Shown one piece after another: positions 26,288 to 34,050 of a stretch of 64,000 bases of DNA. This stretch comes from an uncultured Verrucomicrobia subdivision 3 bacterium (GTDB taxonomy: Bacteria > Verrucomicrobiota > Verrucomicrobiia > Limisphaerales > UBA11358). The DNA lies in contig CAIXUZ010000059.1 of the NCBI GenBank assembly GCA_903922735.1, positions 1 to 64,000 on the forward strand, written 5' to 3'. Each line of letters opens with the position of its first letter. Positions within the stretch are counted from its first letter, which is position 1. Below the pieces are notes generated by a model. The model was not told the origin of the DNA, did no database searches, and saw only the letters and a program-made list of their open reading frames with translations. A program made the position numbers and the translations under genes.

Positions 26288-26446
26288 TTGAGCCGTATAA
26301 GCATACTCGCCCTCGTCTCGTGTTAATGGAGCATTGAAGCTGTTCCAGCGCAAAAACACGAACAAGACCGCCAGACAAAAGAAACTTAGCCACCCTAGCC
26401 AACGGCTGCCACCCCTGAATTTTATTTCATTTTTTTTATGAAACAT
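26285..26446 (-). pseudogene. Second PMT-type glycosyltransferase remnant, cut by the IS
   Basis: From ATG 26446 leftward: MFHKKNEIKFRGG, a hydrophobic helix (LGWLSFFCLAVLFVFLRW) and PLTRDEGEYAYTAQL up to the IS border. If the IS and one TA are removed, the frame continues at 25201 for 33 codons (EGTKGNWAEPL...) to a stop at 25103, but that tail is not glycosyltransferase-like. The gene was therefore already a fragment before the IS arrived. It faces the other remnant at 24771-25053. Confidence 0.6.
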
Positions 26447-26658
26447 TCCAAATTAACCTTCCGCCATGGGGCATGATGCACGGGGGGTTAAAAACTTCAC
26501 AGAATCATTTTTCGTTATTGCGTAAACTCACAACCGTCAACAGCGGTGGCTCTCGCAAGCAAATTAACCAATAGCGTTTGGTGATTTTTCCCGCGCGGAC
26601 TTTGGCTTTTTTGATTCATGCTGTTTCTCTTGTGGTTTATATTGAACCCGTATTTTCA

Positions 26659-28110
26659 ATGATTTTCAGTTCGCCATTATTTTTGTTCTTGTTTTTGCCG
26701 ATTGTGCTTACGGTTTATCTATTGTTGCCAGGCACGCGGAGCAGGAACTTTCTGCTGCTGCTGGCGAGTTTGGTCTTCTATGCATGGGGTGAAACCGGCT
26801 TCATTGTTCTGCTCCTCGCCTCCACGTTGATGAATTATGGACTTGGCCTTTGGGTGGATCGCAACGAAAGCGCCGCCAGACGGAGGCTGGCCGTCGGGGT
26901 TGCGGTGTTCATCAATCTAGGGCTGCTGGCCTTCTTTAAATATGCTGATTTTGCAACCGGATTGTTTAATTTTTTGCTCGCCTTTGTCGGCCTCGCGCCA
27001 CTGCCTGCGCCTCACATTCCCTTGCCAATTGGTATTTCCTTTTTCACCTTCCACGCGCTGTCCTATGTGATTGATGTCTATCGCCACAAATGGAAGGCCG
27101 CCACCGATCCCAAGGACGTGGCGCTATACATCTTCTTTTTTCCCCAGCTGATTGCCGGGCCGATATTGCGCTGGAGCGCGATTGGTCCGCAACTTTCCCG
27201 ACACGCCGTCAGCCTTGATTCCTTTGCGGACGGCATTCGTCGATTTGTTGGCGGTCTGGGAAAGAAAGTTCTCATCGCGAACACGCTGGCTCTGCCTGCC
27301 GACCAGATTTTCTCGCTGCCAGCCAATGAACTCTCCACCTCCGTTGCCTGGTTGGGAATTCTTTGCTACTCCCTGCAAATCTATTTTGATTTTTCAGGTT
27401 ATTCAGACATGGCGGTGGGTTTGGGCAAAATGTTTGGCTTTACGTTTCTGGAGAATTTCAACTTTCCCTACGTGGCTCAATCCATCAGGGATTTCTGGCG
27501 GCGCTGGCATATCTCGCTGTCAACGTGGTTTCGCGATTACCTATACATCCCGCTCGGGGGCAACCGCGTTTCTGAAATGCGAAACCATTTTAATTTGTTA
27601 GCCGTGTTTTTTCTCTGCGGTTTATGGCATGGGGCAAGTTGGACCTTTGTTGCGTGGGGGCTTTATCATGGATTCTTCCTCGTTCTGGAACGGACCCGCT
27701 TCGGAAAGATTCAGGAAAAACTTCCGCAGGCGCTGCGGCATCTCTACGCCATTTTTATAGTAATGATGGGCTGGGTTATTTTTCGGACTGACTCTTTGGC
27801 CGCCACCCAACATTTTTTCGCAGTTTTGTTTGGAGTCATCAACGCCACCGCGGCGCAACCGGCGGCCCGCTATATGACCAATCCGGTATCGCTGGCAATT
27901 TTTTTGGGCGTTTTATTTAGCGGTCCGTTGTGGACCGGTATCAAAAACACTTGCTCAAAAATCGGTCAATCATCGGCAGCGGCCAGCCGTCCCATCATTC
28001 AGTTTTTTGGCTCGGTCACGGAAATCATACTGATTGTTGCGGTGGCTTTGGTTTCATCAGCGTGGCTCGCCAGCGGAACCTATAATCCTTTTATATATTT
28101 CAGGTTTTAA
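26659..28110 (+). CDS. MBOAT-family O-acyltransferase (AlgI/DltB-like)
   Basis: A 483-residue polytopic inner-membrane protein from ATG 26659 (MIFSSPLFLFLFLP). Motifs of AlgI-type enzymes: VFYAWGE, PLPIGISFFTFHALSYVIDVY, FFPQLIAGPILR, YFDFSGYSDMAVGLGKMFGF, NFPYVAQSIRDFWRRWHIS, YIPLGGNRVS and GLWHGASWTFVAWG, whose His is the conserved catalytic residue. It passes acyl groups across the membrane to an exported partner that acylates a polysaccharide. The AlgX-like gene 5 bp downstream is the natural partner. Confidence 0.92.
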   Translation: MIFSSPLFLFLFLPIVLTVYLLLPGTRSRNFLLLLASLVFYAWGETGFIVLLLASTLMNYGLGLWVDRNESAARRRLAVGVAVFINLGLLAFFKYADFATGLFNFLLAFVGLAPLPAPHIPLPIGISFFTFHALSYVIDVYRHKWKAATDPKDVALYIFFFPQLIAGPILRWSAIGPQLSRHAVSLDSFADGIRRFVGGLGKKVLIANTLALPADQIFSLPANELSTSVAWLGILCYSLQIYFDFSGYSDMAVGLGKMFGFTFLENFNFPYVAQSIRDFWRRWHISLSTWFRDYLYIPLGGNRVSEMRNHFNLLAVFFLCGLWHGASWTFVAWGLYHGFFLVLERTRFGKIQEKLPQALRHLYAIFIVMMGWVIFRTDSLAATQHFFAVLFGVINATAAQPAARYMTNPVSLAIFLGVLFSGPLWTGIKNTCSKIGQSSAAASRPIIQFFGSVTEIILIVAVALVSSAWLASGTYNPFIYFRF

Positions 28111-28115
28111 GGCCG

Positions 28116-29261
28116 ATGAGTCCAACCCCAAACCATTCAACATTGAAACGATATGTAAATATCGTTCTTGCGGCTTTTTGTTTGGTTTGGCTTTGGTTGC
28201 CCACCCTCGACACGTTTTTCCATTTTGACCACACACCGCCTTTTAATGAAAAGCGTGAATTGGCAAAATTCCCCCAGATCAAATACGGCCTCGTAGGCCT
28301 TAAAAAGTATGCCGCTGGCCTGGACGCCTACTTCAACGACCACTTTGGTTGCCGCAACCGTCTGATTTTATGGCATACAAAATGGACGCATGATTTCTTG
28401 CGCAGCAGCCGTGTTCCCAAAGTTCTTATCGGTAAAGATGGCTGGCTGTATTGGGCGGGCGATCAGATGGCCGAGCATTATCAGGGGGTCAATCAGTTTA
28501 CTCCGCAGGAATTGGTAGCCTGGAAAACCTTGCTCGAAAATCGCCGGGACTGGCTGGCACAACGTGGGATCAAATATATTTTTACCGTTGCCCCGGATAA
28601 ACAGTCAATCTATCCCGAATACCTGCCGGATTGGATGACGAAAGAGCGTCCTGACACCAAACTCGACCAGCTTTTTGCCTATATGCGCGCCTATTCTTCG
28701 GTAGCCGTCCTGGATTTGCGTCCGGCTTTGCGCGAGGGAAAACTGACGGCGCCGACGTATTTCCAGAACGATACCCATTGGAATTCCTTTGGTGGTTTTT
28801 TGGCGTGTCAGGAAATTGCAAAATCGTTGTCAAAGGAACTTCCGGGAATACAACCGTTATCATTGGCTTCTTTTGAGCTAAAGAACACCCCGGGTAATTT
28901 TGGTGATTTGGCGATGTTCCTGGGAATGAATCTGACCGAAAACAAAGCGGTTTATCTATACCCGAAAAAAAGCCTGCCAGTTTTGCAAATGAGCGAGCAG
29001 CTGGAGGACAAACACGGATGCTTTTACTCCATAAACTCGGCAGCTTCAGATGGCGCTATGGTGTTCCGCGACTCGTTTGCATTTTTTATGGAGCCTTTTC
29101 TTGGCTACCATTTTGGCAGGGTTGACTATATTTGGAGCCAGCGGCTGAGCATGCGTTTGATTGAGCAAAAAAAAACAATCGTTGTGATAAGTGAAATCGT
29201 TGAGCGCGACTTCAATGTTCGCAACCCAAAGGAAATGATGCGTTTAGATGTTTGGAAATAG
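28116..29261 (+). CDS. AlgX/AlgJ-like SGNH acetyltransferase
   Basis: A 381-residue protein with an N-terminal signal anchor (YVNIVLAAFCLVWLWLPTL). It has the SGNH-like layout of alginate acetyltransferases: LIGKDGWLYWAGD, FTVAPDKQSIYPEYLP, the catalytic Asp-His pair in FQNDTHWNSFGG, and the serine in MVFRDSFAFFMEPF, here C-terminal as in AlgX/AlgJ. It is 5 bp downstream of an MBOAT protein, forming an exopolysaccharide O-acetylation module. The polymer is unknown; no alginate genes are present. Confidence 0.85.
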   Translation: MSPTPNHSTLKRYVNIVLAAFCLVWLWLPTLDTFFHFDHTPPFNEKRELAKFPQIKYGLVGLKKYAAGLDAYFNDHFGCRNRLILWHTKWTHDFLRSSRVPKVLIGKDGWLYWAGDQMAEHYQGVNQFTPQELVAWKTLLENRRDWLAQRGIKYIFTVAPDKQSIYPEYLPDWMTKERPDTKLDQLFAYMRAYSSVAVLDLRPALREGKLTAPTYFQNDTHWNSFGGFLACQEIAKSLSKELPGIQPLSLASFELKNTPGNFGDLAMFLGMNLTENKAVYLYPKKSLPVLQMSEQLEDKHGCFYSINSAASDGAMVFRDSFAFFMEPFLGYHFGRVDYIWSQRLSMRLIEQKKTIVVISEIVERDFNVRNPKEMMRLDVWK

Positions 29262-29305
29262 CGTCCTCCCCATAATTATTATTGGCCTGTGAGAATTTCT
29301 TTGAG

Positions 29306-29336
29306 CTTTAGCCAGTGCCGTTTAAGCTGGCTAAAG
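29306..29336. promoter_or_regulatory. 10-bp perfect hairpin just before a GTG start
   Basis: CTTTAGCCAG (29306-29315) and CTGGCTAAAG (29327-29336) pair perfectly with an 11-nt loop, ending 4 nt before the GTG at 29341. There is no T-run. It may be the terminator of the AlgX-like gene, or a structure hiding the ribosome site of the next gene. Confidence 0.5.
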
Positions 29337-29340
29337 ATTT

Positions 29341-30861
29341 GTGAGCGTTGCCGAAAATATTCCATCCCCGGTCCTTCCTGACGCCTGTGAGCGCCGGGTC
29401 CTCTTGCTGCTGTGCCTTTTTGCCGCCGCGCACGTCTTTGTTTTTTCCGCCACGTTCCCGTTTTTCAACGTCGTGGACGAGCAGGTCCATTTTGATCTCG
29501 CCGTGCGCTATTCACAGGGCGACCTTCCGCGCGCGCTCACGCCGCCGTGCGCCGAGGCGCTGCCATTCATCGGCATCTTCGGCACGGTGGAATACCTCTG
29601 GCCGCCGGCATCGCAGCCCGGCGGCCGCATTGTGCCGCCGGTGTGGAAACAGCCCTTCAGCCTCGTCGCCGACACCATCCGCGCCAAGGAAAAACTCTGG
29701 TTCAATGTGGTCAAAAATCACGAAGCCTCGCAGCCGCCGCTTTATTACTCCGTCGCGGGCGCCTGGTGGCGGTTTGGAAAACTGCTTGGTCTTGATGGCG
29801 GCCAACTGCTCTACTGGCTGCGTTTTCTGAATATTCCTCTGCTCGTTGCGCTGGTGTGGCTCGGCGGGATTGCCGCGCGACTGGTTTTTTCGGAAAACCA
29901 ATTTATCCGCGTCGCCGTTCCCGCACTCATCGCCTTCATGCCGCAGACCACATTTTACGCGATCAATAACGACATTTTTTCGCCACTGGCCTTTGGCGCG
30001 GCGTTTGTGCTGCTGTTGAAATTATGGCAGACAGACGCTCCGTCTCCGCGGCTCGCCGCCGCGACCGGCCTGGCGCTCGCCGCCACGTTCCTTACCAAAA
30101 TCAGCAACCTGCCGCTGCTGGCCGTCGCGGGAATTTTTCTGACGCTGAAATTTTTCCGGCTGGCGCAGGCCGGCCAGCTGCGGCCGGCCACGCCCTCGCT
30201 CGGAATTTTGGCCGCTTGCGCCGGGCTGCCGATGGCCGCGTGGATGACCTGGTGCAAGCTCAGCTTCGGCGACTTCACCGGCTCGGTGTTGAAAATCCAG
30301 TTTCTCGGCTGGACGCACAAACCTTTCGCCGAATGGTTTCAGCACCCGATTTTTTCACCGACGGGCTGCTGGTATTTTTTGAAAGGCAATCTCGCGACCT
30401 TCTGGCAGGGTGAACTGCTTTGGCAACGCAAACCGCTGACCTTTCCGTTGGTGGATTTAATTTACGTCGGATTAACGCTGACTCTTTTGCTGATCGGACT
30501 GGCCGCTTGGCTGAAACGCCCCGGTTTATATTCCGCCACCCAGCGCACAGCGATGTGGTTTGGCTTCACCTGTCTCGCGGCCGTGTTCGCCTTTTTTGCG
30601 CTGTTGTCGGTGATGTTTGATTTTCAGGATTGCTTTTATCCCTCGCGGGCTCATCCCTTTTTCATTTCCGGCCGGCTGATGCTGGGAATGTTGATTCCGT
30701 TCCTGCTGTTGTTCGCCTGCGGCCTCGACCGGGCCTTGGGGACATTCAGCCGCGCGGCCAAATTCACTTTGCTGACCGCGCTGCTGGTGTTCATGCTCGC
30801 TTCAGAAATCTCCATTGACTGGCAAATTTTTCCGAACGAATACAACTGGTTTCACCTGTGA
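29341..30861 (+). CDS. Polytopic membrane protein, DUF2142/GT-C-like
   Basis: A 506-residue protein with about 10-11 hydrophobic helices. After TM1 comes FFNVVDEQVHFDLAVRYSQG, similar to the first extracytoplasmic loop of DUF2142 and GT-C glycosyltransferases, where an acidic residue is catalytic; later NHEASQPPLYYSVAGAWW and PQTTFYAINNDIFSPLAFG fit the same group. These proteins move or use lipid-linked sugars. The GTG start is not certain because a hairpin lies directly before it. It follows the acyltransferase pair on the same strand, so it may act on the same polysaccharide. Confidence 0.6.
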   Translation: MSVAENIPSPVLPDACERRVLLLLCLFAAAHVFVFSATFPFFNVVDEQVHFDLAVRYSQGDLPRALTPPCAEALPFIGIFGTVEYLWPPASQPGGRIVPPVWKQPFSLVADTIRAKEKLWFNVVKNHEASQPPLYYSVAGAWWRFGKLLGLDGGQLLYWLRFLNIPLLVALVWLGGIAARLVFSENQFIRVAVPALIAFMPQTTFYAINNDIFSPLAFGAAFVLLLKLWQTDAPSPRLAAATGLALAATFLTKISNLPLLAVAGIFLTLKFFRLAQAGQLRPATPSLGILAACAGLPMAAWMTWCKLSFGDFTGSVLKIQFLGWTHKPFAEWFQHPIFSPTGCWYFLKGNLATFWQGELLWQRKPLTFPLVDLIYVGLTLTLLLIGLAAWLKRPGLYSATQRTAMWFGFTCLAAVFAFFALLSVMFDFQDCFYPSRAHPFFISGRLMLGMLIPFLLLFACGLDRALGTFSRAAKFTLLTALLVFMLASEISIDWQIFPNEYNWFHL

Positions 30862-30892
30862 CGTCCAACCGCACGGGGCCGCGCTCACCGGC

Positions 30893-31690
30893 CTAATCAA
30901 CTTTCAGTCCGTAACGGCGGCCAGCCGGCAATAATTGCATCCGTGCGCTGAAAGTTCGGCCAAGGTTTTTCGAGGTCAACACCCCTGTTTTTTTGCCGGC
31001 GACCAGGGGGCGCCCTTCCTTGAGCAGCAAAACATGCGAGAATACCGGCATGATTTCCTCGACGTGATGCGTGACAAAAATGAGGGCCGGAGAATGCTTC
31101 TTCGCGCCCTGCCGCTGGATGAATTGCAGAAAATGTTCCCGGGCGGCGGGATCAAGTCCCGCGCACGGCTCGTCGAGAATCAGCACGCGCGGTTTGGCCA
31201 TCAGCGCGCGGCTGATCAGCACACGCTGGCGTTCCCCCTGCGACAACGCCCGCCACGGGCGTCCGGCGATATGTTCACACTCAACTTGCCGCAATAACCT
31301 TAGCGCCTGCGCTTTTTCCTTGCGCGTCACGCGCCCCCGAAAATCAATCATCGCATCTTTGCCGCTGGCCACGGTTTCCAACGCCGTTTCATCCTCCGCC
31401 ATCATCTGCCGGATGGAGGAACTGACGAGGCCGATTTGCTTGCGCAGTTCGCGCCAGTCGGATTCGCCATAGGTTTCACCGAGCACGGAAATCTCGCCGC
31501 TCGTCGGCATCAGGTAGCCGGTGAGCGCGCTCAGCAGGGAGGTCTTGCCGGAGCCGTTGGCGCCGAGAATCACCCACTGTTCGCCTCGCGCCACGCGCCA
31601 GTTCACGTCGCGCAGAATCACCGTGCCTTCGCGTTCCACGCGCAAGCCGCTCACGGATAAAACCGGGCTTGAGGAATTTGACTTTTTCAC
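30893..31690 (-). CDS. ABC transporter ATP-binding protein (stand-alone)
   Basis: 265 residues from GTG 31690. The nucleotide-binding motifs are complete: Walker A GANGSGKTS, Q-loop (KQIGLVSSSIRQ), signature ALSQGERQR, Walker B VLILDEPCAGLD, H-loop FVTHH. It resembles the YlmA/ModF-like ATPases. The frame is open upstream to an ATG at 31771, but that extension lies in the repeat-containing intergenic DNA, so the GTG was preferred. No permease gene is adjacent. Confidence 0.85.
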   Translation of the reverse strand: MKKSNSSSPVLSVSGLRVEREGTVILRDVNWRVARGEQWVILGANGSGKTSLLSALTGYLMPTSGEISVLGETYGESDWRELRKQIGLVSSSIRQMMAEDETALETVASGKDAMIDFRGRVTRKEKAQALRLLRQVECEHIAGRPWRALSQGERQRVLISRALMAKPRVLILDEPCAGLDPAAREHFLQFIQRQGAKKHSPALIFVTHHVEEIMPVFSHVLLLKEGRPLVAGKKTGVLTSKNLGRTFSARMQLLPAGRRYGLKVD

Positions 31691-31691
31691 C

Positions 31692-31770
31692 GGCGATGAA
31701 TTTACGATTTGCGAGCTGCGATTTACGAGCCTTAAACCAGTTCGCGCGTCAATCGTATATCGTGAATCCA
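31692..31770. repeat. ATTTACGA/TCGTAAAT-type intergenic repeats
   Basis: Upstream of the ABC ATPase gene the sequence carries ATTTACGATTTGCGAG and GCGATTTACGAGC, plus AATCGTATATCGTG, variants of the same AATCGTAAATCG word that is found in the gap before trpF at 40504-40592. It appears noncoding. Confidence 0.55.
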
Positions 31771-31783
31771 AACAAATTAGTTT

Positions 31784-32287
31784 TTACCAACGGCTGATTT
31801 CTTCCCAAAGCGGTTTCACGTCGTCGTCCGCCAGCGCCATTTTCTGGATGTATTTCTGGCCGGCGATTTTCACGGCGGATTGAAGCCAGGAACGCGCAGC
31901 ATCCATTTGATTCAACTGGCATGCGTAGCAGGCGAGGTTGTAGGCGATGACCGGTTCGGTTGGAAATTTTTCCGCCGCCGGCAGCAATGCGTCCCACGCC
32001 GGGGCTAAGCCGCCGCCATCCACCCGCCGCAAGGCATACGCGCGATGCAGCCAGCCGGACGAATGCTCCGGCCCCGTGTTCAGTTCCAATTCTGCCACCA
32101 ACAGCGCGTCATCCCAATTTTCCTCGTGGGCGCAGAGCAGCCAGCGCGTTTCGAGCACCGCCGGATGCGACTGCTGCGCGGGCGCGATGGCATCCAGTTC
32201 GACGCGGGCATCGGCGGGGCTGTCGAGCCCGAGCCAGCCGTGCGCGGCGTTCAGGCGGTGGATGTCGGTGGGTTCAAGACCTTGCAC
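31784..32287 (-). CDS. TPR-like protein
   Basis: A 167-residue helical repeat protein. Tetratricopeptide-like units are visible: RLNAAHGWLGLDSPADARVE, SHPAVLETRWLLCAHEENWD, PVIAYNLACYACQLNQMDAA. It probably mediates protein contacts. The GTG at 32287 was chosen because the frame upstream (to an ATG at 32368) runs through a GC-rich hairpin repeat; the start is uncertain. It lies 93 bp upstream of the ABC ATPase gene on the same strand. Confidence 0.65.
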   Translation of the reverse strand: MQGLEPTDIHRLNAAHGWLGLDSPADARVELDAIAPAQQSHPAVLETRWLLCAHEENWDDALLVAELELNTGPEHSSGWLHRAYALRRVDGGGLAPAWDALLPAAEKFPTEPVIAYNLACYACQLNQMDAARSWLQSAVKIAGQKYIQKMALADDDVKPLWEEISRW

Positions 32288-32335
32288 ACAGATAGGAAAC
32301 CTTTTGACGGATGATTTGGCAAGCGATGGAAGACT

Positions 32336-32390
32336 TGGACTGCGGCGGGAAGCGAAGCGCCACGGCACTGCGCTCTGCCGACGCAGTCCA
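32336..32390. repeat. 55-bp GC-rich hairpin repeat
   Basis: The ends TGGACTGCG (32336-32344) and CGCAGTCCA (32382-32390) pair perfectly; the inner sequence pairs imperfectly (GCGGGAAGCGAAGCG against CTGCGCTCTGCCG). From memory, similar GGACTGCG...CGCAGTCC intergenic units recur in Verrucomicrobiota genomes, which would make this a REP-like element; this was not checked. Confidence 0.6.
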
Positions 32391-32442
32391 TAATTTCCCC
32401 GCAGTTGGCAAATGTCACGGCGTCGGTTAGTTTGGTCGCGCT

Positions 32443-33216
32443 ATGAAAATGTTTTTCTCCCTCCTGCTGGCGGCGGCTTGCGCGGTTTCCGCCTCAGCCA
32501 AAATCGTGACCAAGACGATTGAATACAAACAAGGCGACACGGTTCTCGCAGGCTGTCTCACCTTCGACGATTCCCTTTCCGGCCAGCGACCCGGCGTGCT
32601 GGTCGTCCATCAATGGATGGGCGTGACGGATTACGAAAAACAACGCGCGGAGCAACTGGCGGCGCTCGGCTACGTCGCTTTCTGCGCGGACATCTATGGT
32701 CAAGGCATCCGTCCGCAGTCCATCAAGGAGGCCGGCATTGAGGCCACGAAATATAAAACCGACCGCGCTTTGTTGCGGCAGCGCGTCAACGCCGGGCTGG
32801 AGCAGTTGAAAAAATCCGAACACGTGGATATCAAGCGGGTCGCGGCCATTGGCTATTGTTTCGGCGGCACGGCGGTGCTGGAACTCGCCCGCAGCGGCGC
32901 AACCTTGAACGGCGTGGTCAGTTTTCACGGCGGGTTGGATTCGCCGGCACCCGCGGACGGACGGAACATCAAGTGCAAGGTCCTCGCCTGCCACGGCGGC
33001 GATGATCCGTTCGTGCCGGCGAAGGATTTGGCGGCGTTCGAGGACGAGCTGCGCGCGGCCAACGTGGACTGGCAGCTCATCAAATACGGCGGCGCGGTGC
33101 ATAGTTTCACGCAGCCGCTGGCCAACGACCATCCGCCCGGCGCGAAATACAATGAGCGGGCGGACAAGCGTTCCTGGCAGGACATGAAGCAATTCTTTGC
33201 GGAAATATTTAATTGA
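32443..33216 (+). CDS. Exported dienelactone-hydrolase family protein
   Basis: 257 residues with a signal peptide (MFFSLLLAAACAVSASA). The alpha/beta hydrolase core has the dienelactone hydrolase triad: Cys in AAIGYCFGGTA, Asp in HGGDDPFVP and His in GGAVHSFTQP; VLVVHQWMGV and FCADIYGQG also fit. Family members hydrolyse lactones or esters; an exported form suggests an extracytoplasmic ester. It has no evident operon partners. Confidence 0.9.
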   Translation: MKMFFSLLLAAACAVSASAKIVTKTIEYKQGDTVLAGCLTFDDSLSGQRPGVLVVHQWMGVTDYEKQRAEQLAALGYVAFCADIYGQGIRPQSIKEAGIEATKYKTDRALLRQRVNAGLEQLKKSEHVDIKRVAAIGYCFGGTAVLELARSGATLNGVVSFHGGLDSPAPADGRNIKCKVLACHGGDDPFVPAKDLAAFEDELRAANVDWQLIKYGGAVHSFTQPLANDHPPGAKYNERADKRSWQDMKQFFAEIFN

Positions 33217-33226
33217 ACAACAAAGA

Positions 33227-33302
33227 AACAAAGCAACCAAGCAGGGCAAGACCCATTCCTTGACGGGTTAATTTGCTTTCTTTGTTCCTTGGTTGCTTTG
33301 TT
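33227..33302. repeat. 15-bp perfect inverted repeat between two genes
   Basis: AACAAAGCAACCAAG (33227-33241) and CTTGGTTGCTTTGTT (33288-33302), with further imperfect pairing outside and inside. It lies between the dienelactone hydrolase stop and rsmD. There is no T-run directly after it; it may be a transcript-end structure or a small repeat element. Confidence 0.7.
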
Positions 33303-33316
33303 GTTTAATTAATCCC

Positions 33317-33889
33317 ATGCGCATCACCGGCGGACAAGCAGCACGGCGGATTTTGAAAGTTCCCAAAGGGCTTGATGTCCGCCCGACGCCCGATCTGGTC
33401 AAGCAGGCGGTCTTCAACTCGCTGGGCGCGCGGGTCATGGAGGCGCGGGTGCTGGAGCTGTTTGCCGGCAGCGGGGCGTTGAGTCTGGAATGTTTGAGCC
33501 GGGGCGCGGCGGCCGTGCTGTGCATCGAGAAGTCGCATCGCCATGCGGAATTCATCCGCAGCAATGCGGAGGAGGCGGGTTTTGGCGGCATTCTGGAGAC
33601 GCGGACGCAGGATGTTTTCCCCGCGATGAACCAACTGGCGGAAAGCGGAAAAATATTCGATTTGATTCTCGCCGATCCGCCTTACGGTGAAAAGAATGTG
33701 AACCGGCGATCCATCTCGTTCGCCCAGCAATTGCTCGATGATAAAACCCTGCCCAAGCTGCTCGCGCCCGGCGGAAGATTGGTGCTCGGTCACACAAAAC
33801 GCGACACGCTGGAACTCGTCGCGCCGTGGACGGAAGTGAAAATGCTCAAGCACGGCGACACCGTGATGCGGTTTTTGGAAGTTTTGTAA
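33317..33889 (+). CDS. rsmD: 16S rRNA (guanine-N2)-methyltransferase RsmD
   Basis: 190 residues from ATG 33317 (MRITGGQAARRILKVPKG), the typical RsmD start. AdoMet site VLELFAGSGALSLECLSRGA, then LILADPPYGE (the NPPY-type catalytic motif) and a closing GGRLVLGH. It methylates G966 of 16S rRNA. It is monocistronic, or read with the gene upstream. Confidence 0.92.
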   Translation: MRITGGQAARRILKVPKGLDVRPTPDLVKQAVFNSLGARVMEARVLELFAGSGALSLECLSRGAAAVLCIEKSHRHAEFIRSNAEEAGFGGILETRTQDVFPAMNQLAESGKIFDLILADPPYGEKNVNRRSISFAQQLLDDKTLPKLLAPGGRLVLGHTKRDTLELVAPWTEVKMLKHGDTVMRFLEVL

Positions 33890-33934
33890 AGCCAGCAGCA
33901 TCCGGTCATTGCGGTTGCGTCCGGCGGTGCGAAA

Positions 33935-33990
33935 GCGGCGATGAATCGCACGCAGTCCAGACGCTGCCGCGAGATCCGGTGCGGCAGGGC
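33935..33990. repeat. GC-rich paired hairpins downstream of rsmD
   Basis: Two perfect hairpins in tandem: GCGAT-GA-ATCGC (33938-33949) and CTGCCGC/GCGGCAG (33964-33970 and 33981-33987), separated by ACGCAGTCCAGACG, which shares the GCAGTCCA word with the repeat at 32336-32390. It lies between the convergent rsmD and obg genes. Confidence 0.5.
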
Positions 33991-34050
33991 CGTCGCTAAG
34001 CGTTTGGAGATGGCGCTTTTTTTGGCGGCAAAGCGCACGCTGGTCAAATT

